Source of the DNA: Deferrisomatales bacterium
GTDB taxonomy: Bacteria > Desulfobacterota > Deferrisomatia > Deferrisomatales > JARGFW01
Direction of reading: 5' to 3'
Length of the DNA: 32,188 bases
Assembly: GCA_029211085.1 (NCBI GenBank)
Contig: JARGFW010000036.1
Location: 1 to 32,188, forward strand
Part shown: one piece after another, positions 25,549-32,188 of the stretch
Layout of the letters: each line of letters opens with the position of its first letter
How positions within the stretch are numbered: the stretch's first letter is position 1
The notes under the pieces: model-generated
What the model saw: the letters and a program-made list of their open reading frames with translations, nothing else
The model's database searches: none
What the model was told of the DNA's origin: nothing
Made by a program: the position numbers and the translations under genes

Positions 25549-26070
25549 ATGTGGGACAAGACGAAGTCGAACGAACCAGGGCCCCGGGAGAGCGTCCCCG
25601 CGCAAGCACCGACCCGGGGAAGGTCCGAGCCTGACCAGCCGACGCAACAGGCGGCGATCGGGCCGTCCATTTCGATCCGCGGCGATGTGACCGGTGGGGA
25701 GGATCTCCTCATCCTCGGCGAGGTCGAGGGCAAGCTCGAGCTGCGCAAGAACCGGGTCACCGTGGGCACGGGGGGCAGGGTGAAGGCCGACATCTACGCC
25801 GAAACGATCACGGTGGAGGGGGCCGTGGAGGGCAGCCTGTTCGGCGGCGAGCAAGTGATCATCCGCAAGTCCGGCCACGTACGGGGCAACATCACCGCGC
25901 CGCGGGTGACCCTGGAAGACGGTGCCAAGTTCCAGGGCAGCATCGACATGGAGACCAAGTCCGAGGTTCGGGCGGTCCGCACGGCGCCGGACACCCCGTC
26001 GGTGGCTGCCGTGATCCCCACGAGCGAGCCTGCGGAGAAGAAAGCCGCCGAAGGAGCAAAGAAGCATTGA
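25549..26070 (+). CDS. Bactofilin
   Basis: A 173-residue bactofilin, a polymer-forming cytoskeletal protein. The core at about 38-140 is a right-handed beta-helix with the family's repeating pattern (ISIRGDVTGGEDLLILGEVE, GTGGRVKADIYAETITVEG, GHVRGNITAPRVTLEDGA). Flexible Pro-rich N-terminal and Ala/Lys-rich C-terminal tails flank it, as usual. ATG 25549 follows aaaggga. No peptidoglycan hydrolase of the LytM type, a frequent partner, is adjacent. It is followed after 35 bases by a methyltransferase-like gene that may be co-transcribed. Confidence 0.93.
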   Translation: MWDKTKSNEPGPRESVPAQAPTRGRSEPDQPTQQAAIGPSISIRGDVTGGEDLLILGEVEGKLELRKNRVTVGTGGRVKADIYAETITVEGAVEGSLFGGEQVIIRKSGHVRGNITAPRVTLEDGAKFQGSIDMETKSEVRAVRTAPDTPSVAAVIPTSEPAEKKAAEGAKKH

Positions 26071-26105
26071 AGCCCGGGCTGGGGCGCCGCCCCGTGGCGC
26101 ATTGA

Positions 26106-26762
26106 ATGCTCTGGCGAACCCGCAAGAAAGAGGCCCCCAGGCCCGAGCCGATCCCGGACGTGCCCGACCCCAGGCGGGAGCCCCTGGTGTACACCTCGCC
26201 AGGCCTCGAGGGCCTCACCCGACGTCTGCGCAAGGACGGCACGTACCGGATTCTCGATCTGGGCTCGGCCCAGGGCGCCAACGTGGAGTTCTTCTCCGCG
26301 TACTCGTGCCGCATCCGCATCGTGGATTTCCACGGCGCCGTGACCGAACGGCAGGAGGCCCAGGAACCAAGCGCTCCCCTCGACCAGACCCTCCTCTCCG
26401 ACCTGGCGACGGACACCGGCCCCTTCGACGTGATCCTCGCCTGGGACCTGCTCAACTACCTCGACCGACCCCAGCTCGCCCGGGTCATGGCCCGGCTGAC
26501 GCACCTGAGCCGGGCCGGGACCAACCTGCTCGCGTTCATGCACACCCAGGGGGATATCCCCGCCCACCCTCCGGCCTACCGCATCCTCAACGGGAAGACC
26601 CTCTCCTGCGGGCCGGGCGATCCAGACCTCCGCCCGGGACCCGGGTACTCCCCGGCTGAGTTGGAACAACTCTTCGAGGGGTTCGGCGGGCTGCGGGCCT
26701 TCCTGCTCCGGCACGGGCCCATGGAGTACCTGCTGAGCCGGCCGGGCCCGACCGACGCCTAG
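26106..26762 (+). CDS. Class I SAM-dependent methyltransferase-like protein
   Basis: A 218-residue protein. A motif I-like segment, ILDLGSAQGANVEFF (about 49-63), is followed by an acidic strand end (RIRIVDFHG) and a motif IV-like DVILAWDLLNYLD, the pattern of the Rossmann methyltransferase fold. GSAQG departs from the common GxGxG, so SAM binding is likely but not certain. The N-terminal 30 residues are Pro-rich. ATG 26106 has no clear ribosome-binding site, so translation may depend on coupling to the bactofilin gene 35 bases upstream. The substrate is unknown. Confidence 0.7.
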   Translation: MLWRTRKKEAPRPEPIPDVPDPRREPLVYTSPGLEGLTRRLRKDGTYRILDLGSAQGANVEFFSAYSCRIRIVDFHGAVTERQEAQEPSAPLDQTLLSDLATDTGPFDVILAWDLLNYLDRPQLARVMARLTHLSRAGTNLLAFMHTQGDIPAHPPAYRILNGKTLSCGPGDPDLRPGPGYSPAELEQLFEGFGGLRAFLLRHGPMEYLLSRPGPTDA

Positions 26763-26907
26763 TGGACGGGATGGGAACGGATCGCGGGTAGCTGCCGCCA
26801 CCCCACCGTCTCGAGATCACCGATCGCGATCCCAAGGTTTCGGACTCCTCCACCGCACGCTGGAACCTGAACTCCGCGCGGAACCGCTGCAGCGGCCTCG
26901 GTGCCTC

Positions 26908-27975
26908 CTACCCGGACCGCGCCCGGAGGTACGGGTCCGGCCAGGGGCCCTGGGCGCCCAAAGCCGCGGCCGCGTGCAGGGGCCAGCAGGGGTTGCGGAG
27001 GAGCTCTCTCCCCAGGGAAACCGCGTCGGCGCTCCCCCCCGCCACGATCTCCTCGGCCTGGGCGGGGTCGGTGATCCGGCCCACGGCCCCGGTGGCGACG
27101 CCGGCACCCGCCCGCACCCGGGCGGCGAAGGGCACCTGGTAGCCCGGCGCGTCCGGGATCCGGGCGTCGGGCACCAGCCCCCCGCTGGAGCAGTCCACCA
27201 AGTCGACCCCCAGGGCCCGGAGCTCCCCGGCCAGGCGCACCGACTGCTCCGGGTCCCAACCGCCCTCCACCCAGTCCGTGACCGAGAGCCGCACGAACAC
27301 CGGCAGGCTCGGGGGCCACACCGCCCGCACCGCCCGGGCCACCTCCAGGGGGAACCGGGCCCGGTTCTCCCAGGACCCGCCGAAGGAATCCCGGCGCCGG
27401 TTCGACAGGGGCGAGAGGAACGCGTGGAGCAGGTAGCCGTGGGCCATGTGGATCTCGACCACCTGGAAGCCGGCGTCGAGAGCCCGCCGGGCGGCACTCT
27501 CGTACGCGGCGACGAGCCCCGGCAGGGCGCTGGCGGCCAGTTCCTCCGCCCGTGGGTCGTCGGGGTGAAACGGCACCGGGCTCGGCGCCGGCGTGGCCCA
27601 CCCGCCCCGGTCGAGGGGGAGGTGACCACCCCCCCGCCACGGCACGTCGCAGGAACCCTTGCGCCCCGCGTGGGCGAGCTGTATCCCGGCCGCCGCACCC
27701 GAGGCGCGGGCAAACCGGGCCACCGCCGCCAGCGCCTGCCCGTGGGCGTCCGACCAGATCCCCAGGTCGTGGGGCGTGATGCGGCCCTCGGGGGCCACGG
27801 CGGTGGCCTCCACCATCACCAGCCCGACCCCGCCAACCGCCCGCGCCCCGTAGTGGACGAAGTGCCAGTCGGCGGGGAAACCGTTTGTCGCCGAGTACTG
27901 GCACATGGGCGAGAGAAACACCCGGTTGCGCAGGCGCAGCTCGCGAATTTCGAGGGGCTCGAAGAGTTTGCTCAT
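26908..27975 (-). CDS. Old yellow enzyme family NAD(P)H:flavin oxidoreductase (YqjM-like)
   Basis: A 355-residue FMN-dependent ene-reductase of the TIM-barrel old yellow enzyme family, YqjM/thermophilic-like subgroup. The signature Cys and Tyr near the flavin are C25 and Y27 (SPMCQYS), the substrate-binding His pair is H176 and H179 (EIHMAHGYLLHAFLSP), and the phosphate-binding C-terminus (GAVGRIT, SLGRELLRNP) is intact. These enzymes reduce activated double bonds. ATG 27975 follows ggaggg. It stands alone, 73 bases downstream of the lysine-rich HhH gene on the same strand. Confidence 0.93.
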   Translation of the reverse strand: MSKLFEPLEIRELRLRNRVFLSPMCQYSATNGFPADWHFVHYGARAVGGVGLVMVEATAVAPEGRITPHDLGIWSDAHGQALAAVARFARASGAAAGIQLAHAGRKGSCDVPWRGGGHLPLDRGGWATPAPSPVPFHPDDPRAEELAASALPGLVAAYESAARRALDAGFQVVEIHMAHGYLLHAFLSPLSNRRRDSFGGSWENRARFPLEVARAVRAVWPPSLPVFVRLSVTDWVEGGWDPEQSVRLAGELRALGVDLVDCSSGGLVPDARIPDAPGYQVPFAARVRAGAGVATGAVGRITDPAQAEEIVAGGSADAVSLGRELLRNPCWPLHAAAALGAQGPWPDPYLRARSG

Positions 27976-28048
27976 CGGCGGGGTCCCTCCGGACGTGGAG
28001 AACCGTGGGAACAGGGGGTTGCCGTGCCGAACCGCAGAGGCGCCGCCC

Positions 28049-28471
28049 CTACTTGGCTTTCTTGCCTTTCTTCTTGCCCTTCTTCTTGCCCTTGCCCTTC
28101 TTCTCGGCCTTCTTCTTACCCTTGTCCTTCTTCTTGGCGTCCTTGGCCCTTTTTCCGTCCTTCGGCTTCTTGGCCTCCTTCGCCTTCTTGCCGTCCTTCG
28201 TCTTCTTGGCCTTCTTGGTCTTACCGGCCTTTTCCTTCTTCACCTTCTTCTTCTCCGCGGGACCCGCAGTGTCGGCCACCACGGCGTCCACGGCCGCGCG
28301 CGCGGCCTCCCGCAGCGCCGCCCCGCGAACCGGGCCGATGCCGTGCACCCCGGCCAGCTTCTCCAACTCCGCGCCGGCGATCTCCGCCACGGTCGTGAAA
28401 CCCGCCGCCGCCAGGTTCTTCCCGGTGTTGGGGCCAACCCCCTTGATCAACGTCAGATCGGTCAGGGTCAT
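28049..28471 (-). CDS. Helix-hairpin-helix protein with lysine-rich histone-like tail
   Basis: A 140-residue protein in two parts. Residues 1-70 contain two helix-hairpin-helix DNA-binding motifs (KGVGPNTGKNL and HGIGPVRGAAL). Residues 75-140 are almost entirely Lys with Ala, Gly, Asp and Glu (KKAKKTKDGKKAKEAKKPKD), like histone H1-type or AlgP tails. Together these suggest a nucleoid-associated DNA-binding protein. ATG 28471 follows a perfect aaggagg. The tail is encoded by slippage-prone ttctt-type repeats, so its length may vary between strains. The first 33 codons and leader are duplicated 1.9 kb away. Confidence 0.82.
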   Translation of the reverse strand: MTLTDLTLIKGVGPNTGKNLAAAGFTTVAEIAGAELEKLAGVHGIGPVRGAALREAARAAVDAVVADTAGPAEKKKVKKEKAGKTKKAKKTKDGKKAKEAKKPKDGKRAKDAKKKDKGKKKAEKKGKGKKKGKKKGKKAK

Positions 28472-28636
28472 CTCTGTGCCTCCTTCTGGGGCGCGGGAGC
28501 GATTCACAAGGCCCCGCGCAATGGCAAAACCCGGGAATCCGATGGGGTGAGGCCCCTTTCAGCTCCGGGGGCAGTCCGGGCCTGCCGAGTCGGCCAAGGA
28601 GCAACCAACAACGCACGAAACGCAAGAACCTCCCGC
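28373..28636. repeat. Direct repeat, copy 1 (intact HhH gene 5' end and leader)
   Basis: Matches 30279-30543 in the same orientation. Over the first 128 bases (28373-28500, the start of the HhH coding region and its ribosome-binding site) only two differences are visible by eye; the remaining leader part is roughly three-quarters identical. Confidence 0.9.
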
Positions 28637-28818
28637 ACCGCCCGCAAGAACGTCCCGCACTGCCCGAAGATCTCCGGCAACAGCCACCGGCGGAAGCCCG
28701 TACGCAGGCTCGCCTCGGGGTTCGAGGGAATGCACCCCTGCCCCTGGTCGATGACCGTCCAACCCAGGGCTCCGAGCTGGTCGAAGAAAGGCTTTTCGAC
28801 GTGGCGGTACTCGCTCAT
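28504..28818 (-). pseudogene. Truncated hsdR (type I restriction endonuclease) N-terminal stub
   Basis: The first 50 or so residues match the start of HsdR proteins (RHVEKPFFDQLGALGWTVID, GQG, then SLRTGFRRWLLPEIF). After about 28665 the frame runs into the repeat leader of the HhH gene (GQCGTFLRAVREVLAFRALL and onward) and loses resemblance. Full HsdR proteins are roughly a thousand residues, so the nuclease and helicase parts are absent. Its ATG at 28818 overlaps the stop of the ATPase gene (ATGA), so the stub could still be translated. No hsdM or hsdS is seen. Confidence 0.7.
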
Positions 28819-29975
28819 GGTTCCCCCGCCCCGAAAAGGGGTGTCCCTTCACCGAGCGACCGCAGCGGCACCGCCTCCACGCGCTCCGCGATGGGGTAGC
28901 GTTTCGCCCCCGGATAGATCACGGCCACCCGCGCCAACCCCAGATCACCGAGAGCATTGCGAATGGAGGGGGTCAGACGGGGGGTGTCGGTGCGCTTGCA
29001 TTCCACGCCGAACAGCCCGTCGCTGCGACGAAGAATCAGATCGATCTCCGCCCCCTGGTGGGTGGCCCAGAAGAACGCCCCGTCGTGGGGTTCACGCAGC
29101 AGCACCTGCTCGATGACCAGCCCTTCCCACGAGGCACCCAGTTTGGGGTGAGAAACGAGCGCCTTGAACGTTTCGATCCCCAGCAGGTGGTGCAGCAGCC
29201 CGCTGTCGCGTACGTAGATCTTCGGGGCCTTCACCTGCCGCTTGCGCAGGTTGGCGTGAAAGGGTTGCAGCTGGCGGATCATGAACGCATCGGTGAGCAG
29301 ATCCAGGTGGCGGCGGGTGGTGGACTCGCTCACCCCCAGGGCTCGGGCCGGTTCTGCGGCGTTCCAAGTCTGGCCGTGGTAGTGGGCCAGCATGGTCCAG
29401 AACCGCTGCAGTGCGGTGGCAGGTACCCGAACGCCCCACTGGGGCAGATCGCGCTCCAGCAAGGTCTGCACAAAGTTCTTGCGCCACGCGAGGCTGTCCG
29501 CGTCGCTCGCCGCCAGATAGGCCAGAGGAAAACCACCGCGCAGCCAAAGTTGCTGCTCCGCCTCCGCCCCCAGCTCCGGCAGAGAAAAACCACCCATGGT
29601 CACCCGTTCCATGCGCCCGGCCAGGCTTTCCGAGGTCTGACGCAGCAGGTCCCCCGAGGCGCTGCCGAGGATGAGGAACCGCGCCGGCGCACCCTTGCGA
29701 TCCGCCAGCACGCGCAGCACGGGGAACAGATCGGGGCGCCGCTGCACCTCGTCGATCACCACCAGGCCCCGCAGCGGTCTCAGCGCGGTCATCGGCTCGT
29801 CCAGCCGGGCCAGGCTGGTGGGGTCTTCCAGGTCGAAGTAGTTGGCGGACTCCTCGGGCAGCAGCTCCCTCGCCAGCGTGGTCTTGCCGCACTGGCGCGG
29901 CCCGGTCAGCACCACCACACGGCTCCGGCCCATGGCGTTTTTCAGGCTTTCGAGGATGCGCGGGCGCTGGATCAT
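28815..29975 (-). CDS. AAA ATPase with DUF4143-type C-terminus
   Basis: A 386-residue ATPase of the AAA_14/DUF4143 group. Walker A is GPRQCGKT (25-32), Walker B LVVIDEVQRR (D75, E76), and a sensor-like segment is ARFLILGSAS. A winged-helix region (ALGVSESTTRRHLDLLTDAF) and a C-terminal DUF4143 region with a nuclease-like core (EIDLILRR, then GVECKRTD) follow. Such proteins are widespread and mostly uncharacterised, with some tied to toxin-antitoxin or defence loci. ATG 29975 begins the domain; no strong ribosome-binding site is seen. It lies between two direct repeats and overlaps the hsdR stub. Confidence 0.85.
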   Translation of the reverse strand: MIQRPRILESLKNAMGRSRVVVLTGPRQCGKTTLARELLPEESANYFDLEDPTSLARLDEPMTALRPLRGLVVIDEVQRRPDLFPVLRVLADRKGAPARFLILGSASGDLLRQTSESLAGRMERVTMGGFSLPELGAEAEQQLWLRGGFPLAYLAASDADSLAWRKNFVQTLLERDLPQWGVRVPATALQRFWTMLAHYHGQTWNAAEPARALGVSESTTRRHLDLLTDAFMIRQLQPFHANLRKRQVKAPKIYVRDSGLLHHLLGIETFKALVSHPKLGASWEGLVIEQVLLREPHDGAFFWATHQGAEIDLILRRSDGLFGVECKRTDTPRLTPSIRNALGDLGLARVAVIYPGAKRYPIAERVEAVPLRSLGEGTPLFGAGEP

Positions 29976-30098
29976 GGCGCTACAATACCAGGAAAATCCG
30001 GCACAGCAAGATGGATAATCATGGTAAGCGGCGGGTTTCTCCACGGGGCTGCCGCGGACAGCGGCTCCCGACACCGGCACGGTCGTCGTGGATCCCGG

Positions 30099-30206
30099 CT
30101 AGCCCGAACCACCCCGGAACGACAAGCCGGGCCGAGGCCCCTTGCACGCCGTGCGCAACACCAGAGGCTTTCCGCAGGTGGGGCAAAGCTTGTAATCAGA
30201 CCGGTT
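30099..30206 (-). pseudogene. Remnant of a topoisomerase-type zinc ribbon
   Basis: A short open stretch reads CPTCGKPLVLRTACKG and then LSFRGGSG before a stop. This resembles the C-terminal zinc ribbons CPxCGxxMVLRTAxxG...FWGCSxYPxC of topoisomerase I and some nucleases, but the second Cys pair is lost (FWGC has become FRGG) and a stop lies directly upstream. No start codon is present. It is probably the tail of a decayed gene. Confidence 0.35.
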
Positions 30207-30266
30207 CTACAGGAAGCAGGCGGTTGCCCCGGATAGCCCACCGGATGAACAGCCGCGAGATGCTGC

Positions 30267-30377
30267 TCAGCACCAGCAGCCGGCGATCTCCGCCACGGTC
30301 GTGAAACCGGCCGCCGCCAGGTTCTTCCCGGTGTTGGGGCCAACCCCGTTGATCAACGTCAGATCGGTCAGGGTCAT
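30267..30377 (-). pseudogene. Truncated copy of the lysine-tailed HhH gene
   Basis: ATG 30377 with aaggagg reproduces the first 33 residues of the HhH protein at 28049-28471 (one change, K10 to N in LTLINGVGP). At 30279 similarity ends abruptly and the frame closes after three more codons. The second HhH motif and the Lys-rich tail are missing, so it should be non-functional. It is co-directional with the intact copy. Confidence 0.75.
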
Positions 30378-30543
30378 CTCTGTGCCTCCTTCTGGGGCGC
30401 GGGAGCGAGCTCTCAGGCCCCGCGCAAGGGGAAAAACCGGGAATCCGCTGTGGTGGGGAACCTCTCAGCTCCGCTGGTCCGTCCGGGCCTGCCGTGTCGG
30501 GCAAGGAGCAACCAACATCGTACGGAATCCACGAACGTCCCGC
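30279..30543. repeat. Direct repeat, copy 2 (truncated HhH gene and leader)
   Basis: Partner of 28373-28636. The two copies bound about 1.6 kb containing the ATPase gene, the hsdR stub and the zinc-ribbon remnant. The abrupt left end at 30279, inside the HhH coding region, marks a recombination or insertion junction. Confidence 0.9.
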
Positions 30544-30634
30544 CCGGCCCCACGTCCCTGTGCTGCGGCCTAGAGAGGCCTCTCGGAAGCGGATTGCTCC
30601 GTGAAGAGTGCCCCCCTCTGCCTCCCCGGACCTG

Positions 30635-32110
30635 TCATCTGCGCTCTGCCGTGAGCAACTCTGGATTCACCGTCATCACGTGGTACATGCCGTTCAGGTT
30701 GGCGGTCATGTCCCGCAAAAACTCACGCATCGCATCCGTGGAGAAGGCTTTGTCACGGAGGTCATTCAACTCGCGCTTGAGAGCGAGGTCGAGGGCCTCC
30801 CGGGGAGTCTTGTACAAACAGATGCCGCCAAAAACGTTCCAATGGCGGCTCTTGTCGGAACCATCCTCCTTGTTGCCCGGCAGGAGAAAGTTGTCCAAGG
30901 CCAGCGAGCCGGGCAGCGCGTCTCGTGAGATCGACTTGATCCAGGCATAGGGAATGCGGATGGCCTCGTCGAGTAGCCCGACCGCCTTCTTCTTGTCGCC
31001 GCCCTTGATGCGCAGCGCCTCCCGAAGGAGAAGCACCATCGGCAGGTTGTGGTTCTCCACATTCGGGTCCTGGTGCTTCTTGCTGGTCCGCGAGACCGCA
31101 CGTAGATAGCGCGGGTCACCCTGCGCGTACGCGATGAGAAGGCGGAAGTCCTCTTCCCGTGATGTGCTCTTGTAGTACTGCCACTCGGCACGCTGCAGGT
31201 AGTTGGCGAGATGGGTGAGGTTTCTCGGCGGCCCGAGCGTTTCGAAGTCGTAGGTCAGGCCTAGGTCGTCTTGAAGGTGGCCGGAGACCATCTTGAGGAC
31301 AGCCTGCCCGTCCTGCTTGCCCGCCTCGAACTCGGCGTAAAGCGGGGAACGGAGCACTTCCCGCAGGTGGTCACGAAAGGTGAGGAGCTGGAGCGAGAAC
31401 TCCGTCTGGCCCCGCACCGTGAGCGTCTCCGCGTCCTCGACAAGTTCCATCAGAGCGAGGAGCAGTTCATACTGTTCCCCAGCCGCGAAGAGCGTTTTCA
31501 CCCGCGCTAACTTCCCCGCCGCATACTCGCGCTCGATGGGCAGGAGCTGAGCCTCACGCGAACGCCACGCCTGGTCGAACCGGACGGCCTCGGAGTAGAC
31601 CGCGGCGGCCAGAGCTTCTGCGTAGGAACTCGTACGCACCGGGGGCGGGAAGCCCGCGAGCCAGTCCAGAACAGAGTCCGCCGCTCCCGGATAGACCAAA
31701 CCCCAGAAGGGACGGGGGCGGTACTCCTCGACGGAAACATAGCGGTAGAGTTCTCGCGGACGAGGAAAACTCCCGCCATTGGAGCGGGCCGCTTCTTCCG
31801 CCGCGTAGGGATCACCAGCCGAAGCGACGAGTGCGCCGAGGATGCGGAGATCCTCATCGTCGATTGTGCCGTTTTGGTTCATGTCGATGAGCCATACGAT
31901 ACGATCCGGCGCCACGAACGGCTTCTCGACCACCGCATCAAGTGTTGCCAGGTCGGCGGACGTCCAGCGGTTGTCCCCGTCCAGATCGCCCAGCATGACC
32001 AGTTCCGAACGGATGTCGACACGGTGGGTTGGGATGGCGAACTTCCAGTAGGCATACCCCAGCGCGCCAACCAGGCAGAGGGCCCACAACAGCCGCTTCC
32101 AAAATTTCAC
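30635..32110 (-). CDS. Membrane-anchored protein with dockerin-like EF-hand pair
   Basis: About 491 residues from GTG 32110. An N-terminal membrane segment (residues 4-22, LLWALCLVGALGYAYWKF) acts as an uncleaved anchor. Two calcium-loop motifs follow: D42-x-D44-x-D46 in LGDLDGDNRWTSADL and D76-x-N78-x-N80 in IDMNQNGTIDDEDL, the duplicated arrangement of dockerin type I. The remaining 390 residues are charged and helical with no family I recognise. The GTG has no good ribosome-binding site but starts right at the anchor; an in-frame start 24 codons upstream (32182) lies six bases from the window edge. It is leftward with no partner in view. Confidence 0.75.
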   Translation of the reverse strand: MKFWKRLLWALCLVGALGYAYWKFAIPTHRVDIRSELVMLGDLDGDNRWTSADLATLDAVVEKPFVAPDRIVWLIDMNQNGTIDDEDLRILGALVASAGDPYAAEEAARSNGGSFPRPRELYRYVSVEEYRPRPFWGLVYPGAADSVLDWLAGFPPPVRTSSYAEALAAAVYSEAVRFDQAWRSREAQLLPIEREYAAGKLARVKTLFAAGEQYELLLALMELVEDAETLTVRGQTEFSLQLLTFRDHLREVLRSPLYAEFEAGKQDGQAVLKMVSGHLQDDLGLTYDFETLGPPRNLTHLANYLQRAEWQYYKSTSREEDFRLLIAYAQGDPRYLRAVSRTSKKHQDPNVENHNLPMVLLLREALRIKGGDKKKAVGLLDEAIRIPYAWIKSISRDALPGSLALDNFLLPGNKEDGSDKSRHWNVFGGICLYKTPREALDLALKRELNDLRDKAFSTDAMREFLRDMTANLNGMYHVMTVNPELLTAERR

Positions 32111-32188
32111 CTGATTAGCGCCAATCTTCCGCGAGCCGCAACCAGGCCTCTGGTCGCCTGCTGGTCCGAGCGGCGGCGACAAGAAGCC

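Noticed and set aside
28504-28818. Intact 104-residue gene
   Set aside because: Only the first half resembles HsdR; the rest is read from the repeat leader of the HhH gene, so I listed it as a pseudogene.
30196-30504. Leftward 102-codon frame through repeat copy 2
   Set aside because: It crosses the repeat junction, has no good start, and only its last 27 residues look protein-like; it is better explained as a fusion of repeat leader and a relic.

Overview
The window is GC-rich bacterial chromosome with dense genes, short overlaps and several GTG/TTG starts. Gene content (CheX, a DUF6178-type protein, bactofilin, a SEC-C protein, a NapH-like Fe-S membrane protein, MoxR/XdhC/VWA maturation genes, a FixLJ-like pair) suggests a Gram-negative proteobacterium in the broad sense. 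A high-GC Desulfobacterota or related lineage is my best guess, but no rRNA or other decisive marker is present. I recognised no rRNA, tRNA, CRISPR array or complete insertion sequence.

Layout. 0-4.1 kb (minus): an M16 peptidase pair (one catalytic, one non-catalytic lipoprotein), then cheY and cheX, ending in a three-copy 51-bp tandem repeat. 4.3-7.9 kb (plus): a DUF6178-like protein, a glutaredoxin-thioredoxin reductase fusion and a small flavodoxin, the last two separated by a cluster of hairpins. 8.2-9.8 kb (minus): a NapH-like polyferredoxin membrane protein and a small exported Gly-rich protein. 10.1-13.3 kb (plus): a tightly packed MoxR-XdhC-XdhC(N)-VWA cassette like the accessory genes of CO dehydrogenase/molybdenum hydroxylases, with no hydroxylase structural gene in view. 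13.6-15.3 kb (minus): a hipBA toxin-antitoxin operon with a nested palindromic operator, followed by about 0.7 kb of unassigned, possibly relic DNA. 16-18.3 kb: an exported STN-domain protein converging on rsgA. 18.6-21.3 kb (minus): a soluble PAS-GAF-PAS histidine kinase and its FixJ-type regulator. 21.5-22.2 kb (minus): an FlK-like thioesterase and a small unknown gene. 22.5-24.1 kb (plus): a cold-shock protein with a structured leader, a strong terminator and a DEAD-box RNA helicase. 24.3-28 kb: SEC-C protein, bactofilin, a methyltransferase-like protein and an old yellow enzyme. 28-30.6 kb: a Lys-tailed HhH protein and a 1.9-kb segment (DUF4143-type ATPase plus hsdR stub) flanked by direct repeats, one of which carries a truncated copy of the HhH gene. 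30.6-32.1 kb (minus): a membrane-anchored protein with a dockerin-like EF-hand pair.

The most rewarding places are: the Grx-TrxR fusion, which appears to lack the NADPH 2'-phosphate motif and sits beside a flavodoxin; the hipBA operator; the maturation cassette without its enzyme; and the repeat-bounded ATPase/hsdR remnant island. Most other genes are ordinary housekeeping or signalling genes.
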